This document shows, one piece after another, positions 13,353-25,372 of a stretch of 64,000 nucleotides of DNA (the stretch's first letter is position 1; the number at the start of each line of letters is the position of its first letter). The position numbers were made by a program, and so were the translations under genes. Source of the DNA: Flammula alnicola (taxonomy: Eukaryota; Basidiomycota; Agaricomycetes; Agaricales; Strophariaceae); assembly GCA_015499995.1 (NCBI GenBank), contig JADNRV010000043.1, positions 124,001-188,000 on the forward strand, read 5' to 3'. The notes under the pieces are model-generated. The model worked only from the letters and a program-made list of their open reading frames with translations. It did no database searches and had not been told where the DNA came from.

Positions 13353-13565
13353 AGGTTGATAAGTGCCTATTTACTGGCTGACGAGTCTGGTTGAAAAGTA
13401 GCGTACTCACGGTCTAATTATGTAGGTTTAATATCATTACTTTCTTGGTTGTTTTGCTAGGTTGCCGCGCAACCTAAATATTAGGTTGATTTGAATCAAC
13501 CTAATAATCACCCAAGGACAGGTTGAAATCTAGTTTTCAGCCTGTCCTTGGTTGCTCGGCAACCT
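13353..13565. repeat. Right subterminal AGGTTG/CAACCT array
   Basis: About seven exact AGGTTG/CAACCT words occur in 213 bases, again as inverted pairs (AGGTTGCCGCGCAACCT and AGGTTGATTTGAATCAACCT). A longer hairpin lies near 13515-13550, with CCAAGGACAGG and its complement CCTGTCCTTGG around GTTGAAATCTAGTTTTCAG. It mirrors the array at the left end. Confidence 0.75.
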
Positions 13566-14179
13566 AAGCCGCTCCCACAGTGACTTGCCCTTGCATTGCG
13601 CGGGGTTCCGTGGGGATGCGGGGAAATTGATCTTCGGACAATATTACTCTTTCATAGCACGGTCGAGTTATAGTCACTAGTGGTACTGGGACGCACAACC
13701 TGTGACCGCGGATCGCAATTGATGTATGGCACTGCGCGGGGGATGACGCTCACCGCGGTAGCATCGCATGCCCAATGCCGGTGTCAGTGTAGCGTTTGAA
13801 AGACGTTATTAATACTACTTAGTCGCGAGGGTATGACTATGGCCGGCGTTTGGGTCCGCGCTCAGTACGGATCCGATTTTACTAAGCGCAAAAAAATATA
13901 GAGACAGGAGCTCGTACATGCCACTCTGACTTCAAAATGAGCTGAAGGTTTTCCTTAACTCTACCCAGACGTTTCCATGCTCTAGAAATGGAGACCCGAG
14001 GGAATAACAGATATCCTAGGCGTCCTATTGATGGAGTCCACCCCAGAGAATGAGGACATCCTTTCCGTCATCCGATAATGACGTTGATGTCGATAAGACG
14101 AAACCCGGTGTATCTAACCCGAGTCGGGTGGGACGTGCCATTGGGCAAGGATAGCGTTCTGTCTTTCGGCCCCCACTGT

Positions 14180-14238
14180 GCATTGGGACCATCAATGCAT
14201 TGGGACCATCAATGCATTGGAACCATCAATGCATTGAT
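14180..14238. repeat. 17-bp tandem repeat, 3.5 copies
   Basis: The unit GCATTGGGACCATCAAT is present at 14180-14196 and 14197-14213. A third copy at 14214-14230 has one G-to-A change, and a fourth is truncated after GCATTGATG. It is a simple minisatellite without spacers. Confidence 0.9.
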
Positions 14239-17200
14239 GTTGCAAAGGCACTCTAGAGGAAAAATGTGAGCATCATTTGTTCCTATCATATGGGACGATC
14301 ATGAACACACCTGAGTAGACCTGAGTACGTTATACCTGAGTTAATTTTTTAGCAGTCATCGTCAAACAGTCTTCACCGCCTCGCTAACAGGCCTCATCAT
14401 GCGACTTACTTGATTAACGATGGCTCTATGACATTCGCAAGGATAGTGCTATGAAGATACCAGGAGCACCGCTGAACTTGACCGACGGATACCACTGACC
14501 ATGGCCATCAACAACCATATGGCGCGTGCTTTCTAAGTACATGAAAAACCATTTTTCCTGTCCAATGTGGTAAGTAACACCAGCACGTACCAAATACGTA
14601 CTATGAGAGGTGATGAACATCAATATTCAATATTCAATAGCGTAGATGCGAATGTATTGAAATCGGACAGCGGGGTATGCTAGGGCGGGCAGGATAAGGT
14701 ACCACCGTTGGTGCGGGGAAACGTGATGTTCGCGTGGTACAATTTTTATTTATGTATGTATTTATATTCCCGTTTTATCCGTGATAAAATTGATAGGGTC
14801 TCGACCTGCTTTGCGCCTGTCTCCATCAGTCTTCATCACCATCCAAGCGGTTACAGCAAGGCTACAGGGACGATACACCGCTCAGGGCTGCTGCAAAGCA
14901 TTTCAGGGAGAGTTTGATGCAGAATCTTCAAGCGTCGGGAATTTCGAAGCCAGCGAGCTCGCTACAGGACGCTGGACGCTACTGGACGTGGCGTGCTGTT
15001 CGAACTTCAGCGCCGAGTGAGCCAGGAGGTTTCCGCGATGACTTGCTGATTCGAAAAGCATTCTCGAAAACACTGGGGAGCAGAAAACACTGTTTAAGGG
15101 TTCGTTATTGGGTGCCCACGCCGCAGGCCGGACCTCGCACTGTTTAATACGTTCTGGGCCTCATATACGAACACGACAGAGTCACCCGCCACCTGGACAT
15201 CCACATTGCGGAGCACTTCACGAGCAGAAGACTACGTACATAGTCCTCTTGTCCACGGGCACATCCGGCCGAGTGCAGACACCGAATCCAACTAGAACAG
15301 CATGCGGGTGTAGGTAAAAGAACAAGGGTCGTCATTTTCATCTACTTATTCATCCTCCAGAGTTCTGATGCTTTATCTCGTCACGTTTAGGTGATTGTGT
15401 GGTTGTAACTTGTGAGGCACCCCTCTCGCAGAATTTGCAACGGAGGAATGGTCCGATTTTCCGCGCATTCGTGTTTCTTCATTTGTACACCCGAAGATAC
15501 GAAGCCGCAGCTCGACGGCCGACCAGTGTGGCGAGAGTGCCATCCACATCTATGGAACTATATTTCTAAAGTGAGTACTGATTGCAGGTCATGTTCTTCT
15601 TTTCCGCCAGAGTCACTCAGGTAAGCAAGGCGCTGCAAGGCGACAGAGGAATATCATCGGCAACTGCCCGTTTTCAAGCTGTGGCGGGTCCTGGTGGCCA
15701 CTGAGCGACAAGGGATCCAGGTGCGCAAATTAAAGTTCCACGTAACGCAAATGAAAGTAAGTCTCATCGAGGATTCTTAGCGTGCTCTCATTTCATTCTC
15801 TTGATAGGAATTATACTCGACAGTGCCCTCTTAGGCCTCCTGGAATCATTTCCTCCTTGCGCTGTTGTCTCAGGAAGAGGGGCATGGTTGAAATGCTCGG
15901 CGTCCGACGGGATAGGACTGCATTTCACCTGCGGGCAAGAGAATTTCTTAACGAAATTTGATTCTGGAAGCCTAGCAAATATTTCTTTCGCCCTTCTCTT
16001 CTCCATAAAGGTAAGATGGTCAAATCCTTACATCTGGAGAAAAAGTCATGATGTAAGGAAGCAATATGGTTTTGTCCCTATTGATGTAACATACATCCTC
16101 AAGGCCGGTGCAAAGTCAAAAGCGGAAATAATGCGCTTGATTCTTGAAGCTCAACAGCGAGACCTGGGGATGCTGTCCGAATCTGCCAATTATCTTGGTA
16201 TGGCGCTAGGCTTCATTCTCATTTCTGGTGATTTCCAAATGTCTTGACTACTGGCAATATTCTGGAGATCGTCGCACCAGCTATCTAGGACTGCTGTTTT
16301 GTCTGAACCTTGCAGTCCTGTGTACTTAATTCTGATTTTCGGGGCTGAAGAATGTTGTATTGCGTGCTCCGACTTTCTCTTCAACAAAGTAGCGGACTTC
16401 CGCCCTGTATTTGGCGCCCTTGTTATCTTGTCCTGTGATTTCACCAATTAACACCATGGGTATTCCTGGCCGCAGCTAAACAAGAAATTGAACTCGATAA
16501 GGGTAATCCGTCTACACACCATGCTTAGGCGACCCACATCGTGCGTCTTTCCGTGGATCAAGGCCTCTCGGATAATTATCAGTGCTCACCACACCGTTTC
16601 ATTTCGAAGTCAATGATACTCATTCCAGCTCGAATGCAAACAAAACTCTGTGCTTAAGGGGTTATTTTGCTGGCCTATCAACTTCAATCTGGCTGGCCAA
16701 GGATCATGGCCGTAGACCGGCATCTTACATTAAAGCTAAAGACACCACGCACAGATGCGGACTGTCTACTTTATAATCATAGAAGATTCTACATGCTCGA
16801 CGGATGGACGTCGGAAATTTCATAACAATGATCACCGCTCTCGAGCGCGTAGCCGTTGTCTCTTTGACAGGTCGTCAAATCCTACGCGCTTAACGCGGTG
16901 CTAGTGGGGTAGCTATTCTGGCTTGTCAAGCAAGTCTTTTATAAAGACTAAATTTACATTTGCTCGACCATTCTTAATGCCGAAGTCCATTTTCTGGTCA
17001 TTTAACCTGTACGCCATAGATGTTGATCAACTGGAAGGTTTAATATTCGGACAGTGGAAATCTTCGACACGGCGTACTCTAACGCCGTCCATTGAATACT
17101 CGAGCAGTTAACTCAGGAGCAGGAAATAGAAGCAAGGCTGGCGTTAGATGGGATGTTTGCATCTTCGTTATAATGCCGGCCACAGCCCGGTACATCTTAC

Positions 17201-18820
17201 CCATTTCTAAACTCTTATGTGCTGATTGCTCTCCAATTATAGGACAATTTCGTTGTTGATGCCGCAGTGATTCGGCATGCTCAAATGGGTGGTGCCAACA
17301 TACCAACATAAAATATTCCTAGAAATCTCGTCCTATTAATGCATGTCCGCAAATTCAAGAATGCGTCAAAGCGCCGATGCGATATTAACGGGGACCTTAC
17401 TAAAATTAAGTTAGATCTTATACGTCTCCTCGGTTCATTATATTGATCTAAAGCCTCCCATATTCCACAATTAACTTCAGTTAGCCACGCCTGAACCCGT
17501 CAACAGATTATCAAGCAGCTTGGCAGTTAGCTAAGGATGATCATGTGTGATCAAGGACTACCTTACAATAAACAAGTTAATGGGTCCAGGTAGGTCCCTC
17601 ACGTCCTATTCAAAACACGCGCATCATCCGAGTCTTTTCGTGGTCAGTTCGGGCCATGCAGTCTGACTTTAATTACTATCTCTCATGGGACCATCCTCTT
17701 TCCTATCATCAACGATCTATTTACTGAGAAGCGCTTGCGGATGCATGGGCCTCCGATGTATTTTTTCTTGCCATTGATGTTGAACATCGAGGTTATTATC
17801 GCATCGAGCCCGATAACCCAAATCGAGTCGGTTTTGGCATTGCGAAGACCTTGTGCATGATGAGACAATCAAACACGATTGATTCTATGGGGCTGGCGTT
17901 TCAGACCTTGAGACCAAAGATACCGGAACAGGGGCCAGATTGGCAGATATATTCACATTTTTGAATCGCTGAAATAACCTATCGTGGGTGCGCGAGCTCG
18001 ATGGCCGCGCCCGCAGGAGTGACACTTAGGCTGGGAAGGGGCAGCACTCACTCATGGCACCCCTGCGTTGAGGGTAGATTATCAATGAACGTTGGAGCAT
18101 CGCAAACGTTCGAGACGGGGTAAGAGAGCACATGCTCAAAAATATACAGAAGATAAGAGACTGCTCCATGGGTCAAGCCTGCCCAGCTGCTCCCATGGCA
18201 TAGCTGCGAGTCTACAGCCTACAGGGATGCCAACCTGTATGATGGGCAGAGAGCGACAATGCATTCAAGAGAATCGAGAATTAAATTGACTGGCTACGTT
18301 ACATAAACAACTCAGGTAATCGCTGAACTTATCGGGCAATTTCACCAAGTTTCTTTCACGGCCCTCAGGCTTCTTCCTTTGGAGGATTTTATTGTGGATC
18401 AGCTCTAATTGTCTTCTAGGTGGTCAAAGCAGGAACATTTATAGGGTTGAGCTCACTGTTGGGATGTTATTGAAAATTTGATTTGACGCGAGATTATCTG
18501 ATTGTCTGGTTGTTCTTTGATTCTCACTAGTACCACCTTTCATCTACTAGTACCAGAACCCTCGCCAATTTACGTCTTTATGTCGCGCACGCTTTACAAA
18601 ATGTCTTTGAAACATTTCCGTGTTATCATCCCCTTGCAAGATCTACCTTTCACAGGATATGCAGCTTTCCCATGATAGTAATGCGTGCGCTACAAGACCT
18701 TGTTATGGTAACAGTATCGGAAGAAAATTAGGTTGGGGTGGGATACGAAGAAGGTTTTAACCATTAGATTTCCTTATGTCGCACGGGTAAAACTCGCGAA
18801 CCGGTCGTTATTGCGGCAGT

Positions 18821-18900
18821 GATAGAACCTGATAGAACCTACTTCATGCGCTCGTGGAATATATCCGCTGTATGAGTTTAGGTTGCACCTGGTTGCACCT
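18821..18900. repeat. Two perfect 10-bp direct duplications 60 bp apart
   Basis: GATAGAACCT occurs twice in direct succession (18821-18840). Exactly 60 bases further, GGTTGCACCT occurs twice in direct succession (18881-18900). Both pairs are followed by A and share the ACCT end. I see no inverted repeats around them that would make them target duplications or footprints of a known element. Confidence 0.7.
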
Positions 18901-20429
18901 ACGTCACGTCGCTACGACTTTCATCAGGCGGTTGCCGGAATGTGGGACACATCTACGGTACAAATTGTATATAATGCGTCATCATCAACAGAATGCGATG
19001 TAAGCTAACGGTGACAGGAAGCTGATTTGAGAACGAACGTGATGGATACGTTGTTTATGGTCATCAGCAAAACTACTTTAAACATTGTGATAAGTAGATG
19101 GCGGAGATGGCGAATGATATTAGACGTGTGAGGGGATTATCATAGTATGGCGGACTTTGAGAGAGTGTCGAACAATGGATAATGGCTCCAAGCTACCTAA
19201 CGATTAACATGGCTAAGACGACCCAGAGGTTCGTCGAGAGTAGAGACCATGAGAAAATGATGCATCATTGTTGATCCTGAAGGACACAATTCGAATCCAC
19301 ACAGATAGCGATAGAGACTTAAGACGAGACGTACCGAGGCTAACCCTGTGGCGACCACGAGAACGAAAAGCATCGCCGGTGATTGGGTAGAGATTCTCCG
19401 AATCCTGAAGCAGCCTTCCTGAATTGAACGGTGATAATAGGAATTGAGGCCCAAAGGTACTGTGATTGGTTTATTAGACAATCCCTTGATTGTCCGATGA
19501 ATGGGCCAATGGCAGTGTCTTGCCGGGGAGAAAAGTCGGGTATTCTATCTATCGTGAATAGGTCTTTAGAAACTTGGAAAAAGTGCTTACATCCCTGCAT
19601 GATATGACTTCTAGGACGGTCGTTATACGGTCATGTCCGAAAATTTGGGGTGCAAAGCTACCCAGTCTTCCCATCTATTGGACGATGTTTCGGACTTGTC
19701 ACCCGCGGAATGAGTAGATCGACATTAAGGCAGCCGAAGGATGAGAGGAACCGAAGCAGGACAGTAGCCGATCACGAGCGCGAAGCCTTCCCGACTAGAG
19801 ATCATCTTAAAGGGGGAAAAAAGGTTTCTTGAACATATCGTTTATTGGGATGCTATTGGGTGCGAGGCCCAGCATGAACGATGGGTAGCATCCGTGACTC
19901 CATCGATGTACAGAAGGCATGGCTGAAGTTCACCCACTCCAGCTACATTATTATAGCCTGTCAAAGAAGAGACGTGATATGCGCGGAACTTCGAATCCAG
20001 AAATTTTGACCAGAGTCGACAGCTTTTTGAAAAGCCAAGTTCAAGACAGCCTGTGGTCTCTAAGGAAGTTCCATTGTGAGGAGAGTCATAAAAACTGTAA
20101 GGAGAAGATAGGTCATTCGAAGAACCTACAGAGATTCAAGAAAGCCAACGACTCTGCGGTTCTGCCATGGGAGTACAAATTCAAGAGAGACCAAGCTTGA
20201 ACTTGAAGCTTGAGTCACAGTGCTGGCAACTCCGAGGAATAGTTTTCTGTCACGTGGTGGTTGTACAACTACCAAATTAAGGGATCAGATTCTCGCTTTG
20301 CGGCGCGGTCATCGTTTCGAGTTCACAGATTCTCTCCATTGCTCTACTTCAAGCTTCAGGACCGGAATACCACCCCGTTCAACTGGAAGCACTGTTCGAA
20401 ACCATCAACTTGTTCTAACTCTCTATGTT

Positions 20430-22924
20430 ATGGACGTCGTAAAGGCTGTGGAGACTTATGTCAACAAGTTGGTGTCAACGCCCTCATCCATGAAAGTGTT
20501 GCTGCTGGACACACATACGGTGCGTTCTCAGTGAGTACGCACTTTTGTAACTGAAATCTAACTCGCCGTGAAACAGACACCTATCGTATCATTGGCAGCA
20601 ACACAATCTACCTTATTATCCCACCAAGTCTACCTAACAGACCGGATAGACAACAAGAAGAGAGACCGTATGCCACATATGAAATGTGTCTGCTTTCTAC
20701 AGAACAGTGAAGACGGTCTGGAAGCACTTGGAGAAGAGCTGCGTGAACCAAAGTATGGAGAGTATTATCTGTGTCAGTCGGTGAACCTATCGGGTGTGCG
20801 TCGCCTCCTTAATATCATACTCACGCACACGATTATCTCCAGACTTCAGCAATATCCCAACCAAATCTGCCATCGAACGGTTAGCGCAGATGGATGAGTT
20901 TGAGGTTGTCCGAGAAGTTCAGGTGCGAATGTTCTTTAGACCACGTATGTTCTGAATACTTAACATTCAAACCTTCAGGAGTATTTCGCCGACTACGCAC
21001 CCATATCGCCTTGCTTGTTCTCTTTGAACCACACACCTACAGCGTCGAAACCTTTATATGGTTCCAACATCAATTCTTGGGATCCAAGAGCGCTCGAATT
21101 GGCGATGCAAGGCATCACAGCTGTCTTGCTTAGTCTAAAAAAGAAACCCGTTATTAGGTATGAAAAAGTGAGCCCAATGGCCAAGAAACTGGGCTTAGAG
21201 ATACAGGTGAGCCTTATACCGCTGAAACTATTAACTATGAGTAAATAAACTGCGTTTTAGCATCGCATACAATCCGAATCAAGCCTCTTCGACTTCCGTT
21301 TAACACAAGTCCCACCAGTATTACTCATCCTCGACCGACGTAATGACCCCGTCACCCCACTGCTATCACAATGGACATACCAAGCCATGGTGCATGAATT
21401 GCTTGGAATTCATAACGGGCGGGTGGATCTAAGCAAAGTTCCTGAAATCCGACCGGAATTGTCTGTAGGTTGGACTATCACTGTCCTTCGATCCTGGATG
21501 TTCATAGACAAGCTGCCTGTTAACAGGAAATTACGCTAACTACAAGTACAGACTCGTTCTTCCAGGCCAATTATCTATCGACATTTGGGGATTTGGGTTC
21601 TTCCCTAAAGGACTACGTGCAAGACTACCAGAGTCGATCGCTGGCTCAATCCCCGTCTTCCATCAACTCTATCGCTGATATGAAGAGATTCGTCGAGGAA
21701 TATCCAGAATTCCGCAAGTTGGGCGGCAATGTTAGTAAACATGTCGCTTTGGTTGGGGAGCTTAGTAGACTTGTGGGGAGGGATAAGCTGCTTGAAGTTG
21801 GTGAAGTGGAGCAAGGCCTCGCAACGAGCTCTGGCGCTGATTTCAAGGTATGACAACGATTATTATCGACAAGATTAGGCTAACTTCTTGCTGCAGAGTG
21901 TTCAAGCCATTGTTACCGATGCTGGGGTTCCACCATGGAACAAACTACGGGTTGTTATGCTATATGCATTGCGGTATCAAAAGACGCAAACCCCGAATAT
22001 CGCGACTTTAATCAATCTTATGTTGGCCAATGGCGTTTCTCGCGAAGATGCGAAAGTATGTACCAATTATAGTTCCTGTCAGATTCATGTTGATGATTTG
22101 GCAGTTGGTATATGTTCTATTGAATGTTGCGGGCGCCGATCAACGGCAGGATGACCTTTTTTCCACCGAGTCTTTGCTTGCAAAAGGACGTTCTGCTCTG
22201 AAAGGTCTCAAGGTGCGGAACTTACTAATCTGAAATTCTATTTCTTACGCTCAGGACTCAGGGTGTGGAAAATGTCTATACGCAACACACTCCTCATTTA
22301 TCGCAAACGCTAGAAAGTCTCTTCAAAGGGAGGTTGAGAGAGACAAGTTATCCATTCCTCGAAGGTGCTGGAGTGAACGCGGGACTACAAAGGTAATCAT
22401 ATCAGCGGCATTCGACGAGATCGCTCAGAAGCTTATTCTTTTTTTCAGACCACTAGATGTCATTATCTTCATGATTGGAGGAACCACTTATGAGGAAGCC
22501 AGGACTGTTTCTCTCTTCAACCAAGATCCTGTCGCTGCGTCCAATGGCGGTGTTGTAAATCCAGCAGGAACACGGCTACTCCTTGGAGGAACATGTGTGC
22601 ATAACTCATCATCGTATGTACTGTTTAAGAGACTATAAAGGCTTTGATCCTGACCGTTAATTTAGATACATCGAAATGTTGCGGTCGGCGGCTCTCGATT
22701 TCCCCGCGTCAGTGTACGACCCGCCACCAGAGTCCGCTATGAACGCTCCTATTTTGAACCTCAATCTAGGAGGAGTGAATGTCAGTCTCGGAGGACCTGC
22801 TGGCACTGGCGTTTACCGATCAAGTGGAGAAGGTGTTGGCGTTCAGGCTGACGGCATCCGAGACGGAGTCATGAATCTTCTTGGAAAGGTCAAGCAAGGT
22901 GTTGATCGTATAGCGATAACTTGA
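20430..22924 (+). CDS. VPS45: Sec1/Munc18-family protein Vps45
   Basis: Eleven exons: 20430-20519, 20577-20772, 20843-20922, 20979-21206, 21261-21464, 21527-21847, 21897-22055, 22105-22212, 22262-22392, 22449-22613 and 22666-22924. All have GT-AG junctions and keep frame, giving 646 residues. Vps45 binds the syntaxin Tlg2 at the trans-Golgi/endosome and promotes SNARE assembly in vacuolar traffic. Diagnostic blocks are the N-terminal [14 protein letters not shown] and MKVLLLD, the Sec1 core [35 protein letters not shown], and the C-terminal [11 protein letters not shown] with LLLGGT. About 75 residues at the C-terminus go beyond the yeast/human core and are rich in Gly and Asn. The ATG chosen aligns with known Vps45 starts; a longer in-frame ORF continues upstream without similarity. 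The gene is followed 332 bp later by ERV46 on the same strand. Confidence 0.93.
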
Positions 22925-23256
22925 CATTTGTATTCCATCATATCCTATTGTACTTAGCACACATATCATGCATTCCAGACCGTCAATAATTTATTTAGAG
23001 AACTTCTCGGGGTATTTGCACGAGGAGCGGTGGCTAAAGCCCGGGTGTGTTCATCATCCTGAGCTACGTCCACATGCGTCATACGCGAAGGTGACACGTC
23101 AATGCAGTCACGCGACTGCCTTGTCTAGCCCATTTCTCCCTCTGTCATATACTCTAGACATCCCTTCACTCTTTGCTTTCCTTCTGTCTTGTTCTTGCCC
23201 TTCTTTCTTCAACATACCTCCCCAAGGCTGCACGCCCGGAACAGGTATCCGCCATA

Positions 23257-25053
23257 ATGGCAAAAGGTCTCTTCGGCAATCTCAAGGGCGTGGATGCCTT
23301 TGGCAAGGTAGGCTCCTCGTACAAAGATCTTGGTCCTGCATTTAGAACGTGGCAAATATTTCCTTGAACTAGACCACCGAAGATGTAAAAGTTAAAACCC
23401 GAACTGGTGCCCTCCGTAAGTACTTATAGAATTGCCTGTAATGTGCGTCTAAGAGCTAAATGGTTTATGTGTTTGTGTAGTAACTATAATTTCGGCCGCG
23501 ATTATTCTCTCCGTTACAATGATTGAATTCCTCGACTACCGGAGAGTTTACATCGACACATCGATAGTTGTCGACAAGAGTAGAGGAGAGAAACTAACGG
23601 TCAACCTGAATGTTACTTTCCCAAGGGTCCCATGTTACCGTACGTCATCCCAGCCTGAAATCTCAGTCAGACAGCAGCCCAATTAATTTAATCCCAGTCG
23701 TCAGTCTTGATGTTATGGACATCAGTGGAGAACTCCAAAGGGATATTTCTCACAACGTCTTGAAATCACGGCTTGACCCGCAAGGCGTCCTGGTCCCTAC
23801 TAATTCCTACAGCGCCGAACTCCGAAATGACCTCGACAAAATGAACGACGTCAAGAAAGAAAATTACTGTGGATCTTGCTACGGTGGATTGGAACCTGAA
23901 AGCGGGTGCTGTAATACTTGTGAAGAAGTTCGCCAGTCATATGTTAACCGAGGATGGAGTTTCGCCAATCCGGACGCTATTGAGCAGGTTCGTTAAATTT
24001 TGTATATCCGGCGTTTTGGCATTAGTTCTCACTATTTTTTAGTGCAAGGATGAAGGATGGGCAGACAAGCTGAAGGAACAGGGAGATGAAGGTTGCAACG
24101 TCTCAGGACGTATCCGCGTGAACAAAGTCATCGGAAACATCCATTTATCGCCCGGTCGTTCATTCCAGACTAACTCTCGTAACCTATACGAGCTTGTTCC
24201 TTATCTTCGAGACGACCAAAACCGCCATGACTTTTCGCACACCATTCATCACTTCTCATTCGAAGGTAAGCTTAGCCATGTCCTTGTCTTTTTACGTTGC
24301 TGATTTAATAACAATTTATCAGGCGATGACGAATACGATTTCTGGAAGGCTGAGGCCAGCAAAGGGATGAAGAAACGCATGGGATTGAGCGCAAACCCGC
24401 TAGACGGCGTTGAGGGTCGAGTAAGCATCAGATTCCATCTCTCTGCGGAATGTTTATACTTACCTCACGGAATAGACAGCCAAAGCTCAATACATGTTCC
24501 AATACTTCCTCAAAGTCGTCTCCACCCAATTCCGCACCTTGAACAATGAGCAAATCGTAAGCCTTTTGCCATGATACAGGAGCGCGGTGCTGACTCTGTC
24601 CGGTATTAGATCAATACACTGCAATACAGTACGACACAGTTCGAGCGCGACTTGGCCGAGGGGGTGAACGGGGATTCTCCTGGAGGTATCCACGTTCAGC
24701 ACGGTGTTACTGGCCTCCCAGGTACGCGTCGTCACCTCGTATCTCGTCAACGATCAATTACTCAAACTTCATGCGTGTTTTTAGGCGCCTTCTTCAACTT
24801 TGAGATTTCGCCTATCCTTGTTGTACATGCTGAAACCCGTCAATCGTTTGCGCATTTCCTTACATCGTCAGTTGACTTTCCATGTTATCAATTTAATCCA
24901 TTTCTGACCAATCATGTCAACAGTACATGCGCGATTGTAGGAGGAGTGCTCACTGTTGCATCGCTCCTTGATAGCATTCTGTTTGCCACAGAGCGCGCTC
25001 TGAAAAAGTCAGGCGTGGGAGCTGCGAGTGGGTACAGCGGCAAGCTCATGTGA
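23257..25053 (+). CDS. ERV46: ER-Golgi vesicle protein Erv46 (ERGIC3 family)
   Basis: Ten exons: 23257-23307, 23373-23415, 23481-23639, 23698-23987, 24043-24265, 24323-24420, 24476-24556, 24610-24721, 24785-24866 and 24924-25053. All junctions are in frame and give 422 residues, close to yeast Erv46 (415). Erv46 pairs with Erv41 and cycles in COPII/COPI vesicles as a cargo receptor that retrieves ER-resident proteins. Visible features are an N-terminal membrane helix (about 33-50), SLDVMDISGE at the start of the lumenal domain, the cysteine cluster CGSCYG...CCNTCEEV, GCNVSGRIRVNKVIGN, FSHTIHHFSF, and a second membrane helix near the C-terminus followed by a short cytosolic tail. The tail ends SGYSGKLM and lacks a classical KKXX motif. 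The start codon begins the conserved Phe/Lys-rich leader. Confidence 0.94.
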
Positions 25054-25372
25054 ATTACATAGACCACATAACCGTGTACCATACCATATATACATCCGTT
25101 GTATAATATATCCGTTAACAGTGGTTTAGATTTCCTGGGCATGGCTATGACCTCCATGAATACTTGGTTCCGATTCAGTCTCACACTGGGTTTCTTCGAT
25201 ATGACGTTGACAGGACGTCGATGCACTGGTGCTCCGGCCCTTGCACGTCGACATTCAAATCCGCTAACAATACATTAATCGGAGAACAAAAGTACAACAA
25301 TGTGCGATGGATAGCTTAAAATATACCGTATAAATATGTAGAAAAGCGGGTGGAAAAGACAGCAGCAAATTA

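Larger units (their letters stand above)
12060..13582. mobile_element. Non-autonomous CACTA-like (CMC/EnSpm-type) DNA transposon
   Basis: The 1523-bp segment is flanked on both sides by the trinucleotide ACT (12057-12059 and 13583-13585), the 3-bp target duplication expected of CACTA elements. The right terminus read inward starts CACTGTGGGAGCGGC; the left starts CTCTGTGCAGGCGGC. Over the first 33 positions the two inverted ends match at 23, including CTGTG, GCGGC, AGGTTG and CAACC. Both ends carry dense subterminal arrays of AGGTTG/CAACCT, a layout typical of transposase-binding repeats in CACTA elements. The interior has only a 148-residue ORF (12514-12960) with no transposase motif, so the copy must depend on an autonomous relative. 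The superfamily call rests on the terminal CACTG and the 3-bp duplication; PIF/Harbinger also makes 3-bp duplications but prefers TWA. Confidence 0.7.
13586..20429. other. Intergenic region, right part of the gene desert
   Basis: Nearly 7 kb without a gene I can support. ORFs at 15801-16247 (+), 19197-19600 (-) and 19919-20200 (+) are the longest but have no recognisable domains and cannot be extended by splicing into something familiar. Sites resembling short fungal introns (for example near 15571-15587) suggest that decayed genes may be present. Short tandem repeats occur at 14180-14238 and 18821-18900. Confidence 0.5.

Noticed and set aside
14180..14238. 17-bp repeat as a CRISPR array
   Set aside because: The units are directly adjacent with no spacers, and the genome is eukaryotic.
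15801..16247. 148-residue ORF as a gene
   Set aside because: No similarity recognised and no convincing splice partners; it remains possible that it is a decayed gene fragment.
19919..20200. 93-residue ORF before VPS45 as an extra exon or separate gene
   Set aside because: VPS45 aligns from its own ATG at 20430 and this ORF shows no domain.
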